Shown here: in pieces, positions 17,448 to 24,554 of the stretch | How positions within the stretch are numbered: position 1 is the stretch's first letter | Layout: each line of letters begins with the position of its first letter | Source: Auraticoccus monumenti | GTDB lineage: Bacteria; Actinomycetota; Actinomycetes; Propionibacteriales; Propionibacteriaceae | Direction of reading: 5' to 3' | Length of the DNA stretch: 64,000 nt | Assembly: GCF_900101785.1 (NCBI RefSeq) | Contig: NZ_LT629688.1 | Span: 2,108,001 to 2,172,000 of the forward strand | Made by a program: the position numbers and the translations under genes | The notes under the pieces: model-generated | Databases searched by the model: none | Told to the model about the DNA's origin: nothing | Seen by the model: the letters and a program-made list of their open reading frames with translations, nothing else

Positions 17448-17809
17448 CCCCGGTCGTACCCCTCGATCACCACGGTCGGGCGCACCTCCACCGTGTAGGT
17501 CGCCGGCAGCAGGGCCGCCGCCCGCAGGGCGGTGTCCAGGTCGGGCAGCTCGACGTCGTAGTAGCCGCCGACCATCTCCACCGTCTCCGCCCACGGGCCG
17601 TCGGTGACCTGGACCGCACCGGAGGGGCCGCGGCGCACGGTGGTGGCGGTGTCGGCGTCGGCCAGCGCCGCGCTGCCCAGCAGCCGCCCGTGCCTCTCGA
17701 CGAAGGAGTCGAAGGCGTGGTGGTCGTCGTGGTAGCCGCGCTGCACCGCCTCGTCCATGGCGGCGAAGTCGACGGGCTCGTAGGCCAGGAACAGCACGTA
17801 GCGCTTCAC
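17444..17809 (-). CDS. DGPF/YCII-related protein 2 of the ECF42 operon
   Basis: A 121-residue alpha-beta ferredoxin-like protein. The signature is modified to DGPWAETVEMVGGYYDVELPDLDTAL (DGPF type). The start GTG 17809 overlaps the stop of the first DGPF gene and the end overlaps the sigma gene, both as GTGA, so all three are translationally linked. DGPF proteins always accompany ECF42 sigma factors, but their biochemical role is unknown; a signal-sensing or enzymatic function has been suggested from the YCII fold. Confidence 0.9.
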   Translation of the reverse strand: MKRYVLFLAYEPVDFAAMDEAVQRGYHDDHHAFDSFVERHGRLLGSAALADADTATTVRRGPSGAVQVTDGPWAETVEMVGGYYDVELPDLDTALRAAALLPATYTVEVRPTVVIEGYDRG

Positions 17810-18168
17810 GCGGGACGCTCCTGCGCCTCCACCACCGGGCGCACCTCGATCCCGTCGCCCAGCGCGGCGATGATCTGGCAGCAGTCCAGCAGGTCCTCGA
17901 GGTCCTCGGTCTCCACCAGGTAGAAGCCACCCACCTGCTCGGCGGTCTCGGCGTAGGGCCCGTCGACCACGCCACCGCCCCCGGCCGGGATGGAGCGGGC
18001 GGTCGAGTTCCCCTTCAGCTCGGCCCCACCGGTGACGCTGTGGCCGCGGCGGGTGAGCTCGGCGTCGAAGCGCTCGTACTCGGCGTAGCCGGCCGTGCGC
18101 TGCTCCTCGCTCATGGTGGTCCACCACCGCTCGGCGTCACCCACGATCAGGACGACGTACTGGGTCAT
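17806..18168 (-). CDS. DGPF/YCII-related protein 1 of the ECF42 operon
   Basis: A 120-residue first gene of the operon, beginning MTQYVVLIVGDAERWW. The signature DGPYAETAEQVGGFYLVETEDLEDLLDCCQII is a clear DGPF motif. A strong ribosome site, GAGGAGGAAG, precedes ATG 18168. It is a paralogue of the next gene with low identity outside the signature. It is expected to be made together with the sigma factor from the ECF42-type promoter at 18214-18240. Confidence 0.92.
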   Translation of the reverse strand: MTQYVVLIVGDAERWWTTMSEEQRTAGYAEYERFDAELTRRGHSVTGGAELKGNSTARSIPAGGGGVVDGPYAETAEQVGGFYLVETEDLEDLLDCCQIIAALGDGIEVRPVVEAQERPA

Positions 18169-18213
18169 GCTTCCTCCTCGGGTCGGGTGGCCGCGGTGCG
18201 ACCACACCACCAT

Positions 18214-18240
18214 GACGGATGGCCCCCCGCGTTCTCGACA
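18214..18240 (-). promoter_or_regulatory. ECF42-type autoregulated promoter
   Basis: Reading leftwards, TGTCGA (18240-18235) is followed by a 17-nt spacer and CGTC (18217-18214). This matches the motif reported for ECF42 targets in Streptomyces, TGTCGA in the -35 and CGA/TC in the -10 region, as I recall it. The predicted start near 18206 leaves about 38 nt of leader with the ribosome site. No housekeeping promoter is evident for this operon, so it is probably driven by its own sigma factor. Confidence 0.75.
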
Positions 18241-18246
18241 ACCGGT

Positions 18247-18711
18247 CTAGACCGTCTCGCCGATCCGCTCGCGGGCGCTGTGCCGGCCCGGTGCGACCGC
18301 CACCTCGCTGGTGGCCGCGGCGAGACCGCTCGTCGGCATGTCGACGTAGACGCTCTCGGCCCGGGCGACCTCGAAGGTCTCGTGCCAGATCCCCACCGCG
18401 GGCCCGGCCCGGCGCGCGCGGCGGTTGAAGGCCTGCCACGCCGACCGGTGGACGCGGGTCGGGTCGCCGGCGTAGGCGTACACCGAGGCCACGTCGCGCC
18501 AGTACTGGACGACCGTGACGCCCCGCCCGCCGGTCAGCAGCCGGTACCCGAGGAAGCCCGATCCGGGGTCGGAGGAGAGCTCCCGCAGCATCCGGGGCAT
18601 GGCCAGGAAGGGAGGCAGCCACAGGTCCGGTCGCCAGGGACGGTTGAACCGCATCCCGATCAGGAAGACCGCGAGCGGGCCCTCGTGCTGGTGCGTCGTC
18701 CGACTGCTCAT
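18247..18711 (-). CDS. DUF4188 domain-containing protein
   Basis: A 154-residue protein related to the dimeric alpha-beta-barrel/monooxygenase-like DUF4188 family. Typical segments are VFLIGMRFNRPWRPDLW, SDPGSGFLGYRLL, VVQYWRD, YAYAGDPTRVHRSAWQAFNRR and VGIWHETFEV. The function is unknown; some relatives are called haem-containing aldoxime dehydratase-like or detoxification proteins. It is divergent from a MerR regulator gene 75 bp away and is the likely regulated target. Confidence 0.85.
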   Translation of the reverse strand: MSSRTTHQHEGPLAVFLIGMRFNRPWRPDLWLPPFLAMPRMLRELSSDPGSGFLGYRLLTGGRGVTVVQYWRDVASVYAYAGDPTRVHRSAWQAFNRRARRAGPAVGIWHETFEVARAESVYVDMPTSGLAAATSEVAVAPGRHSARERIGETV

Positions 18712-18724
18712 GGGAGCTCCTGGC

Positions 18725-18777
18725 TAGACTGGATATGTGTGCTCTCCAATAATGGATAGTGCTGATGTCCAAGTCAA
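18725..18777. promoter_or_regulatory. Overlapping divergent promoters of the DUF4188 and MerR genes
   Basis: Rightwards, TAGACT (18725-18730) and AATAAT (18748-18753) are 17 nt apart. Leftwards, TTGACT (18777-18772) and CATTAT (18754-18749) are also 17 nt apart. The two -10 elements are the two strands of one AT-rich patch. TGGATA occurs at 18730-18735 and 18753-18758, each followed by GTGCT. The arrangement would let one bound MerR protein affect both directions. This is an unusually AT-rich island for the window. Confidence 0.55.
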
Positions 18778-18786
18778 GGAGGGTCG

Positions 18787-19386
18787 ATGCGGATCGGCGA
18801 GCTGTCCCGCACCAGCCGGGTGCCGGTGGCGACGATCAAGTACTACCTGCGGGAGGGCCTGCTCCACCCCGGTGTGCTGACCAGCGCCACCCAGGCCCGC
18901 TACGACGACAGCCACCTGCAGCGGCTGGCGCTGGTCCGCGCCCTGGCCGACGGCGCCGGGCTGCCGCTGGCCCGGATCCGGACCGTGCTGGCCGCGGTCG
19001 ACCACCCGCCGGCCACCACGTTGGACCTGCTGGCCACCGTGACCGAGGAGCCGGGCGGGGAGGAGGTCGACCGCTCCGAGGCCCTGGCGCTGCTGGGGCG
19101 GCTCGGCTGGGACGACGTCGACCCGGGGAGCTCCAGCGTGCTGGCCCTGGCCCGGGCGCTGCGCTCCATGCACGAGGCGGGCTTCACCCTCGGCGAGGAC
19201 CACCTGCTCGCCCTGGGTCGGGCGATGGGGACGGTGGCGGAGGTGGAGGTGGCCGGCATCCCGCTCGAGGACCCGGCGGCGGCCGCCCGCTACGTCCTCC
19301 TGGGGACGGCGCTCGTGGCCCCCGTGCTGCTCGCCCTTCGCCAGGTGGGTCATGTGCACACCTCACGGAAGCGGCTGGGTGGCTGA
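18787..19386 (+). CDS. MerR family transcriptional regulator
   Basis: A 199-residue regulator. The winged-helix DNA-binding domain at residues 1-70 begins MRIGELSRTSRVPVATIKYYLREGLLHPG, with the usual MerR recognition helix and YYLREGLL turn. The C-terminal half has no cysteines suited to metal sensing, so an organic ligand or stress signal is more likely. GGAGGG precedes ATG 18787. It is divergent from DUF4188, which it probably controls. Confidence 0.93.
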   Translation: MRIGELSRTSRVPVATIKYYLREGLLHPGVLTSATQARYDDSHLQRLALVRALADGAGLPLARIRTVLAAVDHPPATTLDLLATVTEEPGGEEVDRSEALALLGRLGWDDVDPGSSSVLALARALRSMHEAGFTLGEDHLLALGRAMGTVAEVEVAGIPLEDPAAAARYVLLGTALVAPVLLALRQVGHVHTSRKRLGG

Positions 19387-19426
19387 CGGGGGCCTGTGCC
19401 TAGACTTCCCAGCAGGAGGTCGACCC

Positions 19427-21808
19427 ATGGATGCTTCGACGACAGACGGACCCGACCCGCGCGAGCCCGGGCTGGAGGTGCACGAGCCCAAGTCCGCCGC
19501 GGCGGGCGTCACGGCGGTGGCGGTGTCGGTGCGCCGCTCGCTCAAGGCGATGGGCGTGAAGCGCACGGCTCAGACGCTGCTCAAGCTCAACCACGCCGAC
19601 GGGTTCGACTGCATGAGCTGCGCCTGGCCCGACCCGGACCCCGAGCACCGCCACACCGCGGAGTTCTGCGAGAACGGCGCCAAGGCCGTCGCCGAGGAGG
19701 CGACCACCGACCGGTTGACCCCGGCGTTCTTCGCCCGGCACAGCATCGCCGAGCTGGACACCCACGACGAGCTCTGGCTCGGCCACCAGGGCCGGATCAC
19801 CCACCCGGTGGTGAAGCGCCCCGGCGGCACCCACTACGAGCCGATCGACTGGGCCGACGCCTACCGGCTGATCGCCGACACCCTCAACGGGCTGGAGTCT
19901 CCGGACGAGGCGGCGTTCTACACCTCCGGGCGCGCGTCCAACGAGGCCGCGTTCGCCTACCAGCTCTTCGTCCGGGCCCTGGGGACCAACAACCTGCCGG
20001 ACTGCTCGAACATGTGCCACGAGTCCACCAGCGTCGCGCTGGTGGAGACCATCGGCATCGGCAAGGGCAGCATCAGCCTCAACGACGTCTACCACGCCAA
20101 GTGCATCGTGATCGCCGGCCAGAACCCCGGCACCAACCACCCGCGGATGCTGCAGGCGCTGGAGACGGCCAAGCTCCGTGGGGCCAAGATCATCGCGATC
20201 AACCCGCTGCGCGAGGCCGGGCTGGTCAACTTCCGCAACCCGCAGAAGCCGCGCGGCGTGATCGGCAAGGGCATCGACATCGCCGACCTGCACCTCCCGG
20301 TGCGGGTCAACGGCGACCTCGCCCTCTTCCAGGGGATCGGCTCGCTGCTGGTGGAGTGGGACGCCGTCGACCACGAGTTCATGGCCACCCACACCCGCGG
20401 CTACGAGGCCTGGGCCGAGCACGTCCGCCAGGTCGACTGGAGCCGCATCGAGGAGATCACCGGGCTGACCCGGGCCCAGATCACCGAGGCCGCCGAGATG
20501 ATCCGCGACTCCGACGCCACGGTGTGGTGCTGGGCGATGGGGCTGACGCAGCACCGCAACGCGGTGGCCACCATCAAGGAGGTCACCAACCTGGCCCTGG
20601 TGCGCGGCGACATCGGCAAGAAGGGCGCCGGTCTCTGCCCGGTCCGCGGGCACTCCAACGTGCAAGGCGACCGCACGATGGGCATCTGGGAGCGGTCACC
20701 GGACACCTTCCTGGACGCCCTCCACGACGAGTTCGGCTTCGAGCCGCCGCGCGAGCACGGGCTGGACACCGTCCGCACCATCCAGGGCATGCGCGACGGC
20801 ACGGTCAAGGTGTTCATGGGCCTGGGGGGCAACTTCGTCCACGCCGCTCCCGACACCGAGGTCACGCTGGAGGCCATGCGCCGCACCCGGCTGACGGTGC
20901 AGGTGTCGACCAAGCTGAACCGCTCCCACCTGGCGTGCGGTGAGACGGCGCTGATTCTGCCCACCAAGGGCCGCACGGAGAAGGACGTCCACGACGGCAT
21001 CGAGCAGTTCGTCACGGTCGAGGACTCGATGTCCTCGGTGCACGCCTCCCGCGGCGTGCTGGAGCCGGCGAGCCCGTTCCTGCGCTCGGAGGTGCAGATC
21101 GTCACCGGCATCGCCCGCGCCACCCTGGGTGACCGCCACGCCGGGATCGACTGGGCGGCGATGGGCCGGGACTACTCGGTGATCCGGCGCCACATCGCCA
21201 ACGTCGTGCCCGGCTGCGCCGACTACGAGGCCAGGGTGGACCGTCCCGGCGGCTTCACCATGCCGCACCCGCCGCGGGACTCCCGCACCTTCACCACCGA
21301 GTCCGGGCTGGGCGAGATCAGCGTCTCGCCGATGGACGTGGTGCAGGTGCCCGAGGGCCACCTGGTGCTGCAGACCCTGCGCAGCCACGACCAGTTCAAC
21401 ACCACCATCTACGGGCTGTCGGACCGCTACCGCGGGGTCGAGGGAGGGCGCCGGGTCATCTTCCTGCACCCCGACGACCTGACGATGTTCGGGCTCTCCG
21501 ACGGCGACATGGTCGACATCACCTCGGTGTGGGACGACGACCGCGACCGCACGGTGCGCGGCTTCCGGTGCATCGCCTACGAGACCCCCCGCGGCTGCGC
21601 GGCGGCCTACTACCCCGAGACCAACCCGCTGGTGCCGCTGGACTCGACCGCCGAGGCCAGCAACTGCCCGACCTCGAAGTCGGTCATCATCACGCTGTCC
21701 CGGCCCGGTGAGCCGGAGGGGTCCTCCAGCAGCACCACCACCAGCGGCTCGAGCAACATCTCCGAGGACACCGGGGGCCGTCACCCCCAGCCGCTGCACC
21801 AGAGCTGA
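19427..21808 (+). CDS. Molybdopterin oxidoreductase alpha subunit, formate dehydrogenase-like (FdhF/YdeP family)
   Basis: A 793-residue molybdenum-bis-MGD enzyme. The FdhF/YdeP-type N-terminus has DGFDCMSCAWPDPDPEHR, with few iron-sulfur ligands. The cofactor-binding body includes YTSGRASNEAAFAYQLF, NLPDCSNMCHESTSVAL (a cysteine in the Mo-ligand region), VIAGQNPGTNHPRML and GLCPVRGHSNVQGDRTMGI. The C-terminal MoCo-binding domain has LQTLRSHDQFNTTIYG. YdeP-type proteins differ from true formate dehydrogenases and the substrate is uncertain; the OFA transporter beside it favours formate or oxalate. ATG 19427 has an excellent site, AGGAGGT, 6 nt upstream. The Ser-rich C-terminal tail is unusual. 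Confidence 0.9.
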   Translation: MDASTTDGPDPREPGLEVHEPKSAAAGVTAVAVSVRRSLKAMGVKRTAQTLLKLNHADGFDCMSCAWPDPDPEHRHTAEFCENGAKAVAEEATTDRLTPAFFARHSIAELDTHDELWLGHQGRITHPVVKRPGGTHYEPIDWADAYRLIADTLNGLESPDEAAFYTSGRASNEAAFAYQLFVRALGTNNLPDCSNMCHESTSVALVETIGIGKGSISLNDVYHAKCIVIAGQNPGTNHPRMLQALETAKLRGAKIIAINPLREAGLVNFRNPQKPRGVIGKGIDIADLHLPVRVNGDLALFQGIGSLLVEWDAVDHEFMATHTRGYEAWAEHVRQVDWSRIEEITGLTRAQITEAAEMIRDSDATVWCWAMGLTQHRNAVATIKEVTNLALVRGDIGKKGAGLCPVRGHSNVQGDRTMGIWERSPDTFLDALHDEFGFEPPREHGLDTVRTIQGMRDGTVKVFMGLGGNFVHAAPDTEVTLEAMRRTRLTVQVSTKLNRSHLACGETALILPTKGRTEKDVHDGIEQFVTVEDSMSSVHASRGVLEPASPFLRSEVQIVTGIARATLGDRHAGIDWAAMGRDYSVIRRHIANVVPGCADYEARVDRPGGFTMPHPPRDSRTFTTESGLGEISVSPMDVVQVPEGHLVLQTLRSHDQFNTTIYGLSDRYRGVEGGRRVIFLHPDDLTMFGLSDGDMVDITSVWDDDRDRTVRGFRCIAYETPRGCAAAYYPETNPLVPLDSTAEASNCPTSKSVIITLSRPGEPEGSSSSTTTSGSSNISEDTGGRHPQPLHQS

Positions 21809-21817
21809 GCGCTCAGC
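21804..21817. terminator. Stop-to-stop palindrome between convergent genes
   Basis: GCTGAGCGCTCAGC is a perfect 14-bp palindrome that contains the stop codons of both the molybdoenzyme (TGA) and the OFA transporter (TCA on this strand), 4 nt apart. It might act as a minimal bidirectional terminator. The same sequence recurs at 52591-52604. Confidence 0.4.
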
Positions 21818-23333
21818 CGGTGAACAGGGCGCTGGCCCGGAGCACCGTCTGCACCACGCCGTAGGCCAGCGGGATGCCGACGGCCAGCCACGCCACCACC
21901 AGCAGCGGGGTGACGCCGCCGGGGGCCTTGTCGTCCGCGCGGTCCTCGACGGTGTCCGTGCGCACGTCGGCAGGGCGCTCCGGCTCGTGGTGCCGCTCGG
22001 AGACCGGGCGCACCAGCAGGTTGGCCACGAAGCCCACCGCCAGGACGGCCACCATGGTCAGCAGCGCGGGGCGGTAGTCGTCGGCGACCAGGGCGCCGGG
22101 CTCGCCCCGGGCGTCCAGGAAGCCGTTGACGATCAGCGGGCCGGCCACCCCGGCCGCGGACCAGGCGGTCAGCAGCCGGCCGTGGATGGCCCCGACCTGG
22201 TAGGTGCCGAAGAGGTCGCGCAGGTAGGCCGGGACGGTGGCGAACCCGCCGCCGTAGAAGCTGATGATGATGCCGGCGAGCACCACGAACAGGACGACCG
22301 CGGTGGAGCCGGCCAGGGCCAGCCCGAGGTAGAGCACGATGCCCAGCCCGAGGTAGACCACGTAGATGTTCTTGCGCCCGATCACGTCGGAGGTGGAGGA
22401 CCACAGGAAGCGCCCCAGCATGTTGCACAGCGACAGCAGCCCCACGAACCCGGCCGCCGCGGCCGCCGCGACGGTGGACTCCTCGCCGTCGCGGAAGAAG
22501 TCGCGGATCATCGGCGCGGCCTGCTCGAGGATGCCGATGCCGGCGGTGACGTTGCAGAACAGCACCACCCACAGCAGCCAGAACTGCCGTGAGCGGATCG
22601 CGTTGTTGGCCGAGACGCTGGCCGTGGTCACCATCGACTTCTGCCGCACCTCGGAGGGGTCGAAGCCGGCCGGTCGCCAGCCGTCGGCGGGGACCCGCAC
22701 CAGCCAGGCGCCGAACAGCATCAGGACCAGGTAGGCCAGACCGAGGGTGACGAAGAGCTTGGCCACCGCCAGTCCCGCCGGCACCCCGCCCGCCGCGGCC
22801 GCCGCCGGGTCGTAGAGGCCGAGCAGGGTGGAGGAGAGCGGGCTGGCGATCATCGCCCCGCCGCCGAAGCCCATGATGGCCATCCCGGTGGCCAGCCCAG
22901 GCCGGTCGGGGAACCACTTGATCAGCGTGGAGACGGGGGAGATGTAGCCGATGCCCAGGCCGATCCCGCCGATCACCCCGTAGCCGAGGTAGAGCAGCCA
23001 GAGCTGGCCGGTGGCGATGCCCAGCCCGCCGACCAGGAAGCCGGTGGCCCAGCACAGCGCGGCGGCGACCATCGCCCGGCGCGGGCCGCCGGTGTCCACC
23101 CAGGTGCCGAAGACGGCCGCGGACAACCCGAGCATCACGATCGCGATCGAGAAGACCAGCCCGATCGCGGTGAGCGAGACGTCGAAGTGCTCCACCAGCG
23201 CGGTCTTGTAGACGCTGGTGGCGTAGGCCTGGCCGATGCACAGGTGGATCGCCAGCGCCGCCGGCGGGATCAACCAGCGGTTGAAGCCTGGTCCGGCGAT
23301 GGTGCGGGAGCGGTCGAGCACTGCGATGGCCAT
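21813..23333 (-). CDS. OFA-family MFS transporter (oxalate/formate antiporter type)
   Basis: A 506-residue inner-membrane protein with 12 predicted segments. The OFA-type features are LCIGQAYATSVYKTALVEHFDVS in the first helix, GGIGLGIGYISPVSTLIKWFPDRPGLATGMAIMGFGGGAMI and FYGGGFATVPAYLRDLFG. An extra C-terminal helix is present. Family members exchange oxalate, formate or other monocarboxylates. ATG 23333 is preceded by GGAGG. It is convergent with the formate-dehydrogenase-like gene and divergent from the Nudix-MobA gene, so a link to formate or oxalate use is likely. Confidence 0.92.
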   Translation of the reverse strand: MAIAVLDRSRTIAGPGFNRWLIPPAALAIHLCIGQAYATSVYKTALVEHFDVSLTAIGLVFSIAIVMLGLSAAVFGTWVDTGGPRRAMVAAALCWATGFLVGGLGIATGQLWLLYLGYGVIGGIGLGIGYISPVSTLIKWFPDRPGLATGMAIMGFGGGAMIASPLSSTLLGLYDPAAAAAGGVPAGLAVAKLFVTLGLAYLVLMLFGAWLVRVPADGWRPAGFDPSEVRQKSMVTTASVSANNAIRSRQFWLLWVVLFCNVTAGIGILEQAAPMIRDFFRDGEESTVAAAAAAGFVGLLSLCNMLGRFLWSSTSDVIGRKNIYVVYLGLGIVLYLGLALAGSTAVVLFVVLAGIIISFYGGGFATVPAYLRDLFGTYQVGAIHGRLLTAWSAAGVAGPLIVNGFLDARGEPGALVADDYRPALLTMVAVLAVGFVANLLVRPVSERHHEPERPADVRTDTVEDRADDKAPGGVTPLLVVAWLAVGIPLAYGVVQTVLRASALFTG

Positions 23334-23358
23334 GGTCGCCTCCTTGCGAGTCGGTCTC

Positions 23359-23368
23359 ACCCTAGGGT
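23359..23368. promoter_or_regulatory. Palindromic shared -10 of divergent promoters
   Basis: ACCCTAGGGT is a perfect 10-bp palindrome that reads TAGGGT on both strands. On the + strand it ends 6 nt before GTG 23375, giving a leaderless Nudix-MobA transcript. On the - strand it gives the OFA transporter a leader of about 19 nt that contains GGAGG. The two transcripts would compete for one site in a 41-bp gap. Confidence 0.55.
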
Positions 23369-23374
23369 GTCGCT

Positions 23375-24520
23375 GTGGAGCCACCCGCGAGCAGCCCCCG
23401 CTACCGCACGTTCACCCCGGTCCCGCCGGCCGAGCGCGACCACCTGCACCGCGACGCCGTCCGGGTGCTGGTGGTCGGCCGGTCCGCCGCGGGGGAGGAG
23501 CTGCTGCTCTTCGAGGACACCGACCCCGGGGTGCCGGGCGTCTCCTGGTGGATGACCCCGGGCGGGGGCGTCGACCCCGGTGAGACCGAGCTCGAGGCGG
23601 CCGTGCGGGAGCTGGCCGAGGAGACCGGGATCACCGTGACCCCCGACCAGCTGCGCGGTCCGGTGGCCCGGCGGGAGGTGGTGCACGGCTACAGCGACCA
23701 GGTCATCATCCAGCGCGAGTCGTTCTGGCTGCTCGAGCTCGACCGCTTCGAGGTCGACGTCGCCGGGCACACCGAGGAGGAGCGGCTGACCATCCAGCAG
23801 CACCGCTGGTGGCCGCTGGCCGGGCTGGGGACCACCGACGCCTGGATCTGGCCGGCCGAGGCCACCGAGCTGGTCCGGGCCGGGCGCGCCGGTGGCCCGG
23901 TGCTGGACCTCGGCCGACCCGAGGAGTCCACCGTCCCGGTCGAGGTCCCCACCGGCTACGACGCCCTGGTGCTGGCCGGCGGCCGGGCGCGTCGGCTGGG
24001 CGGGGCCAGCAAACCCGACGTGGAGGTGCGGGGCCGGCGGCTGCTGGACCACGTGCTCGGCGCGCTGTCCGGGGCCGGCACGACCGTGGTGGTCGGGCCC
24101 GAGTCGCTCGTCGTCCCCGACGGCCCCCGCCGCACCCAGGAGCGTCCGCCGCTCGGTGGGCCGGTGGCCGGGCTGGTGGCCGGGCTGGCCGAGCTCGCCC
24201 GCGACCGCGAGCCGGGGGCGCTGACCGTGGTGCTGGCCTGCGACGCCCCGTTCGTGGCCAGCGCGCTGCCCCGGCTGCTCGCCGCGGTGCGGGCCGACCC
24301 GGAGGCCGACGGGGCGGTGCTGGGCGATCCCGGCGGACGTCCGCAGTGGCTCACCGGCTGCTACCGCACCGCCGCCCTCGCCGGGGCCCTGACCGGGGAC
24401 GGGCGGGACCGGGCCGTGCGTGACGTGGTCTCGGGGCTGAGGCTGGCCACCGTCCCCGCCCGCGGCCTGGAGGCCCTGGACCTCGACACCTGGGAGGACG
24501 TCGCGGCCGTCCCCGAGTGA
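23375..24520 (+). CDS. Nudix hydrolase fused to a MobA-like nucleotidyltransferase
   Basis: A 381-residue two-domain protein. Residues 1 to about 175 are a Nudix domain with a perfect Nudix box from GGVDPGETELEAAVREL to EETGI. Residues from about 188 are a MobA-like domain with LVLAGGRARRLGGASKP (LAGGxSxRxGxxK pattern), ACDAPFV and GGRPQWLTGCYRTAAL. MobA attaches GMP to molybdopterin to make the MGD cofactor needed by the adjacent molybdoenzyme. The Nudix domain could remove pyrophosphate or hydrolyse a nucleotide; that is speculation. A linker PEESTVPVEVP joins them in one uninterrupted frame. No ribosome site precedes the GTG. Confidence 0.9.
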   Translation: MEPPASSPRYRTFTPVPPAERDHLHRDAVRVLVVGRSAAGEELLLFEDTDPGVPGVSWWMTPGGGVDPGETELEAAVRELAEETGITVTPDQLRGPVARREVVHGYSDQVIIQRESFWLLELDRFEVDVAGHTEEERLTIQQHRWWPLAGLGTTDAWIWPAEATELVRAGRAGGPVLDLGRPEESTVPVEVPTGYDALVLAGGRARRLGGASKPDVEVRGRRLLDHVLGALSGAGTTVVVGPESLVVPDGPRRTQERPPLGGPVAGLVAGLAELARDREPGALTVVLACDAPFVASALPRLLAAVRADPEADGAVLGDPGGRPQWLTGCYRTAALAGALTGDGRDRAVRDVVSGLRLATVPARGLEALDLDTWEDVAAVPE

Positions 24521-24536
24521 GGCTAGCCTTACCCGC
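24518..24536 (+). promoter_or_regulatory. Candidate IdeR/DtxR iron box
   Basis: The 19 bp from TGAGGCTAGCCTT to 24536 match the IdeR/DtxR consensus TTAGGTTAGCC-TAACCTAA at 13 of 19 positions, including the whole core from TAGCCT outward to ACC. The box contains TAGCCT (24524-24529), a plausible -10, and overlaps the stop codon of the upstream gene. It should make the MFS gene at 24555 iron-repressed. Confidence 0.7.
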
Positions 24537-24554
24537 GAGCACAGGGGGACTGAC

